Positions 1-6,115 of a DNA stretch of 11,345 nt are shown piece after piece. The notes beneath the pieces are model-generated. The model saw nothing but the letters and a program-made list of their open reading frames with translations. It did no database searches and was not told where the DNA came from. Both the position numbers and the translations under genes were made by a program. The stretch's first letter is position 1. Every line of letters starts with the position of its first letter. This DNA comes from Bacillota bacterium (lineage in GTDB: Bacteria > Bacillota > Clostridia > Acetivibrionales > DSM-1351), in the NCBI GenBank assembly GCA_023441625.1, contig JAEZOA010000176.1:1-11345 (forward strand). The letters are read 5' to 3'.

Positions 1-332
1 ATATCCTTCGCATTTCTCATGCTCATATAAGGTGATAACAGCATTAATTCAATAGTATTTATTCTATATTTTTTATTTCTCCTTCCCTCTTTTGGATATA
101 TTTCAAAATCAACAATATTCTTAAGTATTATCGGCACCATTATACCTCTGCTGCTTAAAAAATTTAATTCAAGTTTCTCTATTTTTGAATCATACCGACT
201 AGTCCAATATGGATTAAATCCTATAGCCATTAATTTACCATCTATTCCAAGCTCAATACTTCTTAATGTATTTTGATTTTTGAGCATATTTGAAAAAATG
301 CTTTTTAGCATATCTATCTCTTTATTATTCAA
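1..332 (-). CDS. Unrecognised protein, partial (C-terminus beyond left edge)
   Basis: The minus-strand frame is open from a TTG at 332–330 to the window edge, giving 110 codons with no stop. The start is chosen because an AAGGGGGG ribosome binding site (341–348) lies 8 bases upstream; no in-frame ATG lies nearby, and the one nearby ATG in another frame stops after three codons. The protein begins MNNKEIDMLKSIFSNMLKNQ. It is soluble-looking, with no signal peptide or membrane segment, and has a mixed helix then beta-rich pattern (ELGIDGKLMAIGFNPYW, then LNFLSSRGIMVPIILKNIVD). A basic stretch (KEGRRNKKYR) follows near residue 81. I recognise no family and assign no function. It is transcribed divergently from the LCP gene, with a −10-like TATAAT at 371–376 and a palindrome over the −35 position. 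That it is a real gene is supported by the open frame, the ribosome binding site and the promoter-like spacing. Confidence 0.6.
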   Translation of the reverse strand, partial: MNNKEIDMLKSIFSNMLKNQNTLRSIELGIDGKLMAIGFNPYWTSRYDSKIEKLELNFLSSRGIMVPIILKNIVDFEIYPKEGRRNKKYRINTIELMLLSPYMSMRNAKD

Positions 333-370
333 GCACGATTCCCCCCTTAGTGAAGCATTAAACGCCCTAT

Positions 371-402
371 ATTATAATATGATTAGTTAACATATTATGT
401 TA
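371..402 (-). promoter_or_regulatory. Candidate promoter with palindromic operator for the left-edge gene
   Basis: On the minus strand a perfect TATAAT (371–376) lies about 32 bases before the inferred leader of the left-edge gene. No good −35 hexamer is present. Where it should be lies the perfect 15-base palindrome TAACATATTATGTTA (388–402), two 7-base arms around one central base. A dyad at the −35 position is a usual place for a repressor or activator site; the protein that would bind is not identifiable here. AT-rich palindromes arise by chance in such genomes, so confidence is moderate. Confidence 0.4.
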
Positions 403-494
403 CAGCCCCTCTTTGTCCGTTGGTGATTCAAAATTTCAAATACACTTGAAAAACTTAGTAAGGTTGAAAGATTTTGTTAAGTAGGAAAAGAAGA

Positions 495-558
495 ACCGAG
501 TCCATGCCAGTACTTTAATGGGTTTTGTGCCAAAGTGCGGGGCATGGGCGTAATTATG
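495..558 (+). repeat. Hairpin element, copy 1 (candidate structured RNA or dispersed repeat)
   Basis: This 64-base element matches the reverse complement of 9590–9652 at 56 of 65 aligned columns by hand count, with 7 substitutions and two 1-base gaps. It can fold into an outer 9-bp helix (500–508 with 541–549). Inside are an inner helix (about 509–513 with 526–530) with a 12-base loop and an asymmetric internal loop on the 3' side. Compared with copy 2, the paired changes are mostly compatible (U·G for U-A, U·G for C-G), with one A·C mismatch in this copy. Weaker similarity continues upstream to about 465 (GAAAGA, then TAAGTA). It ends at an ATG (556–558) that opens a 20-codon reading frame. 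No U-run follows, so it is not an intrinsic terminator. I could not match it to a riboswitch class I know. Confidence 0.7.
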
Positions 559-602
559 GAAATAAAAACATTGTTTAAAATATATTTTAATAAGAAAATT
601 TA

Positions 603-611
603 TGATATAAT
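603..611 (+). promoter_or_regulatory. Extended −10 promoter for the LCP gene
   Basis: TG-A-TATAAT is a perfect extended −10 motif 49 bases before the LCP start codon. A recognisable −35 is missing (TATTTT at the expected place), which extended −10 promoters tolerate. It would give a leader of about 40 bases and would leave hairpin copy 1 outside the LCP mRNA unless a second promoter lies farther upstream. The surrounding DNA is very AT-rich, so chance matches are possible. Confidence 0.4.
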
Positions 612-659
612 TTTATAGATATAAACATAAATTAAAATTTATACAATTGAGGTCTTATA

Positions 660-1781
660 ATGAATACTAGAAAATTTACTTATATAACAACTTTAGTAGT
701 TGGAATGTTTCTCTTTGTGCTTGGAACTGTATTTTTATTTTATATAAATAACTTATCGCCTGATGCTGGAACAGGTCCTCTTACTGGGATACTCGATGGT
801 CTTAATGGTGCCAAGAAAAATGAGCCTATGAATTTCCTTTTACTAGTGGGAGATCAATCTAGTGGCAATACCGATTCTATGCTTGTAGCCAATTATAATC
901 CTAGTACTAGTCAAATAAGTATTGTTACAATTCCTAGAGATACAAAGGTAAAAATAAAACACAGCACAGTTCCAAAAATCAACTCTGCTTATGCTGCTGG
1001 TGGACGTGGACATGAAGGTGCTGCTTATGCTTGTCAAGTTGTAAGCGATTTAACAGGAATAAATATTAATTATTATGCTCATGTAAATATTTCCTCTATT
1101 AAAAAAATCACTGATATGTTAGGTGGAGTATACTTTGATGTCCCAGCTGATTTGAAATATAGTGACCCCACACAGGATTTATATATCGATTTAAAAAAAG
1201 GTTATCAATTGCTAGATGGTGATAAGGTTGAGCAATTACTTAGATTTAGAAAGCCTAGTGGTGGAAAGTATACTGCTGAGTTAAAACAATATTATGACGG
1301 TAGCGACATTAAGAGAACTGAAATGCAAGTAAAGTTTATTAAAGCATTTATGAGTCAGAAGCTTAAAATTCAGTACCTACAAGATTTTAATGCTGTTATA
1401 AGCTATGCTTTTGAAAATATTTATACAAATATGACATTGACTGATGCACTTAAGCTTACATCTGGAGTTTTAAAGGTTACAACTGCTGACTTTAATTCCT
1501 TTAGATTAGCTGGAGAAGATAAGCTTATAAGTGGTGGATGGTACTACGTTTATAATGGTAAATTCATCAATATAGACAGTGCTGAAGAAATGCCTGCAGA
1601 AGAAGTAATTCAAAAGTATTTTAACTCTAAAGGTGGAATTTCTACTCCTTCAGATGGTTTAGTAGTTCCAGATACTAATTCTGAGCCCTCAACTAATACA
1701 AACAAACCTGCAAATACTACAAAGAAAAACCCATCTAATACTCAAACTGATATTAAGAATGATGGAAAAGACAAACCTTAA
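660..1781 (+). CDS. LytR-CpsA-Psr (LCP) family cell-envelope protein
   Basis: LCP proteins transfer lipid-linked glycopolymers such as teichoic acids or capsule onto peptidoglycan outside the membrane. The protein has a short basic N-terminus, one membrane helix (residues 8–29), and an LCP domain from about 57 to 230. Visible hallmarks are GD at 64–65, TDSM at 71–74, IPRDT at 91–95, LLRFRK at 193–198 and SDIKRTEMQ at 215–223. These supply the acidic metal ligands and the arginines that bind the polyprenyl pyrophosphate. The usual RSD(T) triplet reads NTD, so its arginine is replaced by Asn70. The last 45 residues are a Pro/Thr/Asn/Lys-rich tail, probably unstructured or wall-embedded. The length (373 residues) is normal for the family. 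The ATG is preceded by GAGG (649–652) at 7 bases. The gene is monocistronic and ends at a strong terminator. The polymer it transfers cannot be inferred. Confidence 0.93.
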   Translation: MNTRKFTYITTLVVGMFLFVLGTVFLFYINNLSPDAGTGPLTGILDGLNGAKKNEPMNFLLLVGDQSSGNTDSMLVANYNPSTSQISIVTIPRDTKVKIKHSTVPKINSAYAAGGRGHEGAAYACQVVSDLTGININYYAHVNISSIKKITDMLGGVYFDVPADLKYSDPTQDLYIDLKKGYQLLDGDKVEQLLRFRKPSGGKYTAELKQYYDGSDIKRTEMQVKFIKAFMSQKLKIQYLQDFNAVISYAFENIYTNMTLTDALKLTSGVLKVTTADFNSFRLAGEDKLISGGWYYVYNGKFINIDSAEEMPAEEVIQKYFNSKGGISTPSDGLVVPDTNSEPSTNTNKPANTTKKNPSNTQTDIKNDGKDKP

Positions 1782-1807
1782 GATAAATATTAATTCTTTA
1801 AATTATT

Positions 1808-1854
1808 AAAAGCTGTATTTAACAAAGTTTTTATTTTGTTAATACAGCTTTTTT
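1808..1854. terminator. Intrinsic terminator between converging LCP and comFB genes
   Basis: AAAAGCTGTATT pairs with AATACAGCTTTT. After a single bulged T the helix continues with AACAAA/TTTGTT around a T-rich loop. A T-run (1849–1854) follows on the plus strand and an A-run precedes it, giving T's on the minus strand too. The hairpin sits 27 bases after the LCP stop and about 40 after the comFB stop, so it probably serves both transcripts. Confidence 0.9.
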
Positions 1855-1893
1855 AAACTTCAGAATTCAATCATTTAATTTTTAAGCCCCCTG

Positions 1894-2160
1894 CTATTTA
1901 TGCCTAGGGTATCTTTTAACTAGAACAGCTGCTTTTGTAATAGCAGCTATTACATCCACCTCAAACTGATTTTTTAGAGAATTTACTTTAGAGTAAAGTT
2001 CACCCTTCTCAGTTGCTATGTACTTTGGTGGTAAATCATTTAAAGCAAGAGCTGCTATGTCCATAACACAGGCCTCGCACTTGCACATATTGATATCGTC
2101 AAGAACTCCTTCTATAAGATTGAGAACTACTTCCTCCATATAATTTTTTAAAGTTACCAT
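1894..2160 (-). CDS. comFB: ComFB family small protein
   Basis: The 88-residue protein aligns by eye with Bacillus ComFB. It shares a short helical N-terminus, a Cys cluster (Cys26, Cys28, Cys31 in MCKCEACVMDIAALALN), then the LPPKY motif (43–47) that corresponds to the NKVSPSY region of ComFB, and a final helix rich in Ala/Val. In Bacillus comFB lies between comFA and comFC in the late competence operon; no competence genes are present here. ComFB-domain proteins in cyanobacteria have been reported to bind cyclic dinucleotides, so a signalling role is possible but inferred. A strong AGGAGG (2167–2172) lies 6 bases before the ATG. It is the last gene of a cluster with aroE and yqeG (75-base gap to aroE) and ends before the shared terminator. 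Confidence 0.85.
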   Translation of the reverse strand: MVTLKNYMEEVVLNLIEGVLDDINMCKCEACVMDIAALALNDLPPKYIATEKGELYSKVNSLKNQFEVDVIAAITKAAVLVKRYPRHK

Positions 2161-2235
2161 TTTAATCCTCCTATAAAATCAAAATATCATAAACTTCATA
2201 TTACCAGCAATTTCATATTTATTACATAATATTCG

Positions 2236-3129
2236 TTAAAAATCATGTAAATCCTCTAAATTATTTATAAGATTTAATAATTCTATCGCCTGTTGTTTTG
2301 CTACAGTCTTCCCCGTCCATATTTCAAAAGCTGAAACACCTTGGTTTATTAGCATGCCAAAACCATTCCTAGTTTTGCAGCCAAAGCTTTCTGCTTGCTT
2401 AAGAAATTTAGTTTTTTCCGGACTATAAATTACATCATAAACCATTTGATTTTTGTCAAATTCATATTCAAAATTAAAGGGTGTTGAATCAAGATATGTA
2501 CTCATACCGGCAGGAGTAGTATTAATAATAATCTCAGAGCTTTTGATTTCATCCTTTAATTGAGATAAATCTGGGTTTATATAGCTGACAATGCTTCCAT
2601 AATTATTTTTTACAAGATTGACAATGTTCTGTGCATTCTGCTCTGTTTTATTTGCTATGGTCAAATGCTGTATACCTTCTGAAGCCAACTTTAAAGCTAG
2701 TGCTCTCGCTGTTCCTCCAGCTCCTAATATTAACACTCTTTTTTGAGCAAAACTCGCATTAAACCCATCCTTGAAATCCCTTACAAAACCTTCTGCATCA
2801 GTATTATAACCTTTTAGCCTGCCATTGATATTTTTTACAGTATTAACTGCACCCATAAGTAAAGCATCATTTGCAACATCATCTAAATATCTGATAACAT
2901 CTTTCTTATAAGGCACAGTGACATTGAAGCCGCTGAAGTTCTGAGCCCTTAGACCATTTACTGCATTTTCCAAGCCGCCCTTGTTTACAAGTATTGGAAT
3001 GTAAATAGCATTTATATTAAATTGGTTAAAAAGGGTATTATGTATAAATGGAGATTTAGTATGCTCCACTGGATCTCCTAATAATCCATAAAGTTCTGTC
3101 TTACCATTAACCATACTAACAATATTCAT
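2236..3129 (-). CDS. aroE: Shikimate dehydrogenase
   Basis: AroE reduces 3-dehydroshikimate to shikimate with NADPH in the cytosolic pathway to chorismate and aromatic amino acids. The substrate domain shows KSP (25–27), NVTVPYKK (69–76) with catalytic Lys75, and NTD (109–111) with catalytic Asp111. The nucleotide domain has GAGGTARA (136–143), ANKT near 160 in place of the usual NRT (which contacts the NADP 2'-phosphate), and NTTPAGM. The C-terminus returns with YDVIYSPEKT and NGFGMLINQG. The length of 297 is slightly above the usual 270–290, from a few extra N-terminal residues. The start is chosen for AGGAG (3137–3141) at 7 bases; Met6 has no such site. It lies 72 bases after yqeG and 75 before comFB with no terminator between, so the three are probably cotranscribed. 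A TATAAT in the yqeG–aroE gap could add an internal promoter, but it lacks a −35. Confidence 0.97.
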   Translation of the reverse strand: MNIVSMVNGKTELYGLLGDPVEHTKSPFIHNTLFNQFNINAIYIPILVNKGGLENAVNGLRAQNFSGFNVTVPYKKDVIRYLDDVANDALLMGAVNTVKNINGRLKGYNTDAEGFVRDFKDGFNASFAQKRVLILGAGGTARALALKLASEGIQHLTIANKTEQNAQNIVNLVKNNYGSIVSYINPDLSQLKDEIKSSEIIINTTPAGMSTYLDSTPFNFEYEFDKNQMVYDVIYSPEKTKFLKQAESFGCKTRNGFGMLINQGVSAFEIWTGKTVAKQQAIELLNLINNLEDLHDF

Positions 3130-3201
3130 CGAAATACTCCTATATATCTATTAAAAATATAAATTTTAATAACTAAAACTTCTTTATATTATAGAAAAAG
3201 T

Positions 3202-3771
3202 TTACTCCTTAAACCTTCTTCTCTCAATTTGCAATCTGTCCTTCTTCCACTGTACCCTTTTATTAAGCTTATGCTCTAATTTCTTATTGAAGCTATTAAG
3301 AACCAGCCTTTCAGGTCCTCTTTTTAATCTAACATATAAAATCTCTTTTTTGTCTATTGGCTTAACAAGAATAGTAAACATATTTGCTTTGTTACCGCCA
3401 TGAATGTCTGTAAATATTTGGTCTCCTACCACAGCAATATTCTCAGGTTCTAATTCCATTACATGAGCAGCCTTCAGAAAAGCTTTACCTGCTGGTTTAT
3501 ACGCCCGATGCACAGCAGTTACCTTTAGTTTTTTATTGAATCTAATTACACGTTTTTCAGCGGCATTAGATAATATACAAACTTTGAAGCCCATACTTTT
3601 TAGTTCTTCAATCCACTCAATCACATTTTCATCTGCATCCTTGCAGTGCATTGGAACAAGAGTATTATCAATATCCAGAATGAGGCCCAAAATACCTTTA
3701 GCTTTAAGCATTTGAAGATCAATATGCCTTATGCTGTCACAATATAAATCAGGATAATATTTTTCAATCAT
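3202..3771 (-). CDS. yqeG: YqeG family HAD-superfamily phosphatase
   Basis: This is a cytosolic HAD phosphatase of subclass III. Motif I is DIDNTL (33–38) with nucleophile Asp33 and acid/base Asp35. Motif II is LSN (67–69), motif III is Lys92 in AYKPAGKAF, and motif IV is GDQIFTD (116–122) with the metal-binding acids. The C-terminus is strongly basic (KRGPERL, then KKDRLQIERRRFKE), which could hold it to phospholipid or RNA. The family includes yeast Gep4, a phosphatidylglycerophosphate phosphatase, so a role in phosphatidylglycerol synthesis is plausible but not shown here. In many Firmicutes yqeG lies beside yqeH and aroE; aroE is kept here but yqeH is missing. The ATG has GGAGGA (3781–3786) at 9 bases. 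A GC-rich leader with a terminator lies just upstream (3814–3925). Confidence 0.92.
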   Translation of the reverse strand: MIEKYYPDLYCDSIRHIDLQMLKAKGILGLILDIDNTLVPMHCKDADENVIEWIEELKSMGFKVCILSNAAEKRVIRFNKKLKVTAVHRAYKPAGKAFLKAAHVMELEPENIAVVGDQIFTDIHGGNKANMFTILVKPIDKKEILYVRLKRGPERLVLNSFNKKLEHKLNKRVQWKKDRLQIERRRFKE

Positions 3772-3813
3772 TTTCTAATTTCCTCCATATTAATCACCAC
3801 GCCTGGTTACATT

Positions 3814-3849
3814 AAAAAAACAACGCAAGTTGGCAAGCCAGCATTGCTT
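3814..3849 (-). terminator. Intrinsic terminator after the helicase operon, or attenuator of yqeG
   Basis: On the minus strand GCAATGC (3847–3841) pairs with GCGTTG (3826–3821) including a U·G. The inner TGGC/GCCA helix closes a TT loop, with a 4-base bulge on the 3' arm. Seven T's (3820–3814) follow. It lies about 160 bases after the UvrD-family stop and 43 bases before the yqeG start, so it may end the helicase transcript or act as a leader terminator for yqeG. Confidence 0.75.
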
Positions 3850-3925
3850 ATGATAATCAAACTGTCGTGGCCATACGCTGTCCTTTTTACCGCTGCCTCT
3901 TGCTTCCTTCAAGCTAATCTCTCAT
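3821..3925 (-). ncRNA. Candidate structured leader RNA upstream of yqeG
   Basis: This stretch is much richer in G+C (39 of 80 bases at 3831–3910) than the AT-rich surroundings, and I find no credible gene on either strand. On the minus strand AGCAAGAGGCA (3904–3894) can pair with TGCCAACTTGCG (3835–3824) as two short helices around a small internal loop. The second segment is also the 3' arm and loop edge of the terminator, so the two folds exclude each other, as in attenuators and riboswitches. No T-box sequence or other class I know is visible. It could equally be a degraded sequence or the 3' end of the helicase mRNA. Confidence 0.35.
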
Positions 3926-4006
3926 ATGATAACAAATGTAATGTGTTAATACAACTATTAGTAGCAAACTTCTTACAAATTATCTATGTTTTATATGCAA
4001 AATTTC

Positions 4007-6112
4007 TTATTCAAAACTCAATAGTTTATTGTCTAGACATATTTGTAAATCCAGTGTCTTGTGCTGACCACTAAAAAATATGATTTCTATTGTCTGCTTA
4101 TCCATAGAATTCTCATTAATCGCAACAACAGCACCTCTTCCAAACTTAGCATGGTATACAACAGTGCCTTCTGTAATATCAACTATAATGTTCTTTTTAA
4201 TAAGTCGTACAAGCTCATTTATAAAAATTGACCTAAGAGTTTTTTCATTATTTATGTATTCAGGAAATATCATATACAGTTCAAACCTTGCTCTAGTCAT
4301 ACCCACGTAGAAAAGTCTTCTTTCCTCTTCGAGCATAGTTTTATCTTTGTTTTCAATAGACTTTTCAACAGCCATATCTCCTGGGATTTCACTATTGTTT
4401 AAATCAATCATAAATACGCAATCATACTCTAAACCCTTTGAGGAATGAAAGGTACTGAGTGCTATTTGATTTTGCATCTGAATTGGCCTTACATTTGCTG
4501 TTCCCTCAAATAATTGCTCTAATTCCTGTGGTCTTAATAAGAATGAAGCTATAGTTTGACAGTTCACAGATATTCCCTGTAATATTCCATATAGCTTGTT
4601 CAAATATTCAAACGACAAACCTACAAATTCGCAATATTCCTTTATACTATCTAAATACTTAAAATTGTTCTTAATATACTCTAATGCCGCCCAAGGAGTC
4701 TTTTTTGACAATGAAATAAACTCTTGTTTTAACTCAAGTAATGTATTAATCTGAAATTGTTTTAAGTCAATATTTTTCAGAATACTATCAATTACTGATC
4801 CATTAATATTGCCTACTGCATATTCCAACATTGATTTTGAGATAAATCTATTCATTCTAAAATAAATTCTTGAAAATGCTTCAATATCGTACTGATTAAG
4901 TGAAAACATCAGAAAAGCAGCTATATCCTGCACAAGCCAATGTTTAAAGAAAAATAGCTTATTCTGCTTTATTTTAAATGGAATTTCGCTTCTTTCTAAA
5001 ATATCTGCCATCAGAATTGATGACAAATTATTTCTGTACAGTATAGCAATATCTTGGCTTTTATGTACAGACAGGTTATACTTTATCTTTTCTAAAACCA
5101 ATTCCAACTGTGCTTGCTCATCTTTTGGATTAAGGACAATAGGGTCACACTTCTCTTTATTTATAGTATTGTGATTTTTATCAAATCTATTTTCATTGAG
5201 CTTAATAAAGTTACTGCTTAGTTCAACAATGTTTTTAGAGGAACGATAATTTGTTTCTAAGTGAAAAACCTTACAATCGTTAAATTGTTTTTCCATATCA
5301 AGAATATATTGAGGTTCGGCACCTCTAAACCCATAGATGGATTGATCATCATCAGCCACAATAAAGAAGTTATTTTTGCCTTTAATCAATAAATTTAAAA
5401 CTTCAAGCTGGATTCTTGATAAGTCCTGTCCTTCGTCCACTTGTATATATTGATACTTATTTCTATAATAATTTAAAATTTCAGGACACTTTGTTAAAAT
5501 ACTGTATGCATAGGTCAGCATATCATCAAAGTCTATCATAAGGTGGTTTTTCTTATAATCTTCATAGGCCTTATAAACCTGTGTAAATTTCTTGGTGCTG
5601 AAGGTAACACCGTCAAAATCTTTTATCATTTTATTTTTTACATAGCCTATTTCATTAATTAAGCTTTCAAGCTCATCATCATTTATTTTTGAATTATTTA
5701 CTTCAAAATAAATGTCCTTAAGCAAATGCTTTTTATTAATATCTTCATCTTTTCCCTCGATACGCCTTAGTCTTTGACCCTTCATATTTTCATAGTTTCT
5801 GACCACATTATTGCAAAAACTATGCAGTGTAGCAAAATGTACCTTGGCATTAATTTCACTACCATATAGACTTTGAAACCTTCTTTCCATTTCAAGCTGA
5901 GCCGCTTTATTAAAGGTTAAAGTTAAAATGCTTTGAGGCTTAATACCTTTATTTAAAATTAAAAACGCAGTTCTTGCAGTTATTACAGTAGTCTTTCCCG
6001 AACCAGGTCCAGCAAGTATAAGAGCTGGTCCTTCCAAATGGGATACAGCTTGTCTTTGCTGCTCATTAAGGTTTATTTTATATTTATCATAAAGTGTATC
6101 AAAGAAGTCCAA
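4007..6112 (-). CDS. UvrD/PcrA-family superfamily 1A DNA helicase
   Basis: This is an ATP-driven 3'-to-5' single-strand DNA translocase/helicase. All motifs are present: Q-motif LNEQQRQAV (15–23), Walker A AGPGSGKTT (34–42), Ia TLTFNKAA (64–71), II DEGQD (226–230), III ADDDQSIYGFRGAE (253–266), IV TNYRS (288–292), V STFHSSKGLEYDCVF, and VI RRLFYVGMTRAR (about 598–609). The C-terminus (about 649–690) is a Tudor-like fold as in PcrA, with GTVVYHAKFGRGAVV, which binds RNA polymerase in Bacillus PcrA. At 701 residues it is slightly shorter than PcrA, and variants such as TFNKAA and HSSKGLEY (usual HAAKGLEF) suggest a diverged paralogue rather than the housekeeping copy. Translation starts at TTG three bases after the preceding stop, with AAGGATGGA inside that gene as ribosome binding site, so the two are translationally coupled. 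It shares the SOS-type promoter of that gene. Confidence 0.93.
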   Translation of the reverse strand: MDFFDTLYDKYKINLNEQQRQAVSHLEGPALILAGPGSGKTTVITARTAFLILNKGIKPQSILTLTFNKAAQLEMERRFQSLYGSEINAKVHFATLHSFCNNVVRNYENMKGQRLRRIEGKDEDINKKHLLKDIYFEVNNSKINDDELESLINEIGYVKNKMIKDFDGVTFSTKKFTQVYKAYEDYKKNHLMIDFDDMLTYAYSILTKCPEILNYYRNKYQYIQVDEGQDLSRIQLEVLNLLIKGKNNFFIVADDDQSIYGFRGAEPQYILDMEKQFNDCKVFHLETNYRSSKNIVELSSNFIKLNENRFDKNHNTINKEKCDPIVLNPKDEQAQLELVLEKIKYNLSVHKSQDIAILYRNNLSSILMADILERSEIPFKIKQNKLFFFKHWLVQDIAAFLMFSLNQYDIEAFSRIYFRMNRFISKSMLEYAVGNINGSVIDSILKNIDLKQFQINTLLELKQEFISLSKKTPWAALEYIKNNFKYLDSIKEYCEFVGLSFEYLNKLYGILQGISVNCQTIASFLLRPQELEQLFEGTANVRPIQMQNQIALSTFHSSKGLEYDCVFMIDLNNSEIPGDMAVEKSIENKDKTMLEEERRLFYVGMTRARFELYMIFPEYINNEKTLRSIFINELVRLIKKNIIVDITEGTVVYHAKFGRGAVVAINENSMDKQTIEIIFFSGQHKTLDLQICLDNKLLSFE

Positions 6113-6115
6113 ATA

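Noticed and set aside
495..558. Hairpin copy 1 as an intrinsic terminator or T-box leader
   Set aside because: No U-run follows it, and no T-box TGGNACC sequence or specifier loop is seen.
843..1037. Minus-strand open frame inside the LCP gene
   Set aside because: It is antisense to the conserved LCP motifs, has no ribosome binding site and a low-complexity Ser/Thr translation.
3140..3200. TATAAT and AT-rich inverted repeat in the yqeG–aroE gap as a promoter
   Set aside because: The −10 is perfect but no −35 fits, and the repeat is made only of A and T, so it is not listed as a feature.
3790..3920. Minus-strand frame through the GC-rich block (about 40 codons)
   Set aside because: It has no ATG, GTG or ribosome binding site, and runs through the terminator; structure explains it better than coding.
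3844..4310. Two plus-strand open frames (3844–4074 and 4080–4310)
   Set aside because: They overlap the helicase gene end and its 3' region on the opposite strand, lack ribosome binding sites and resemble no family.
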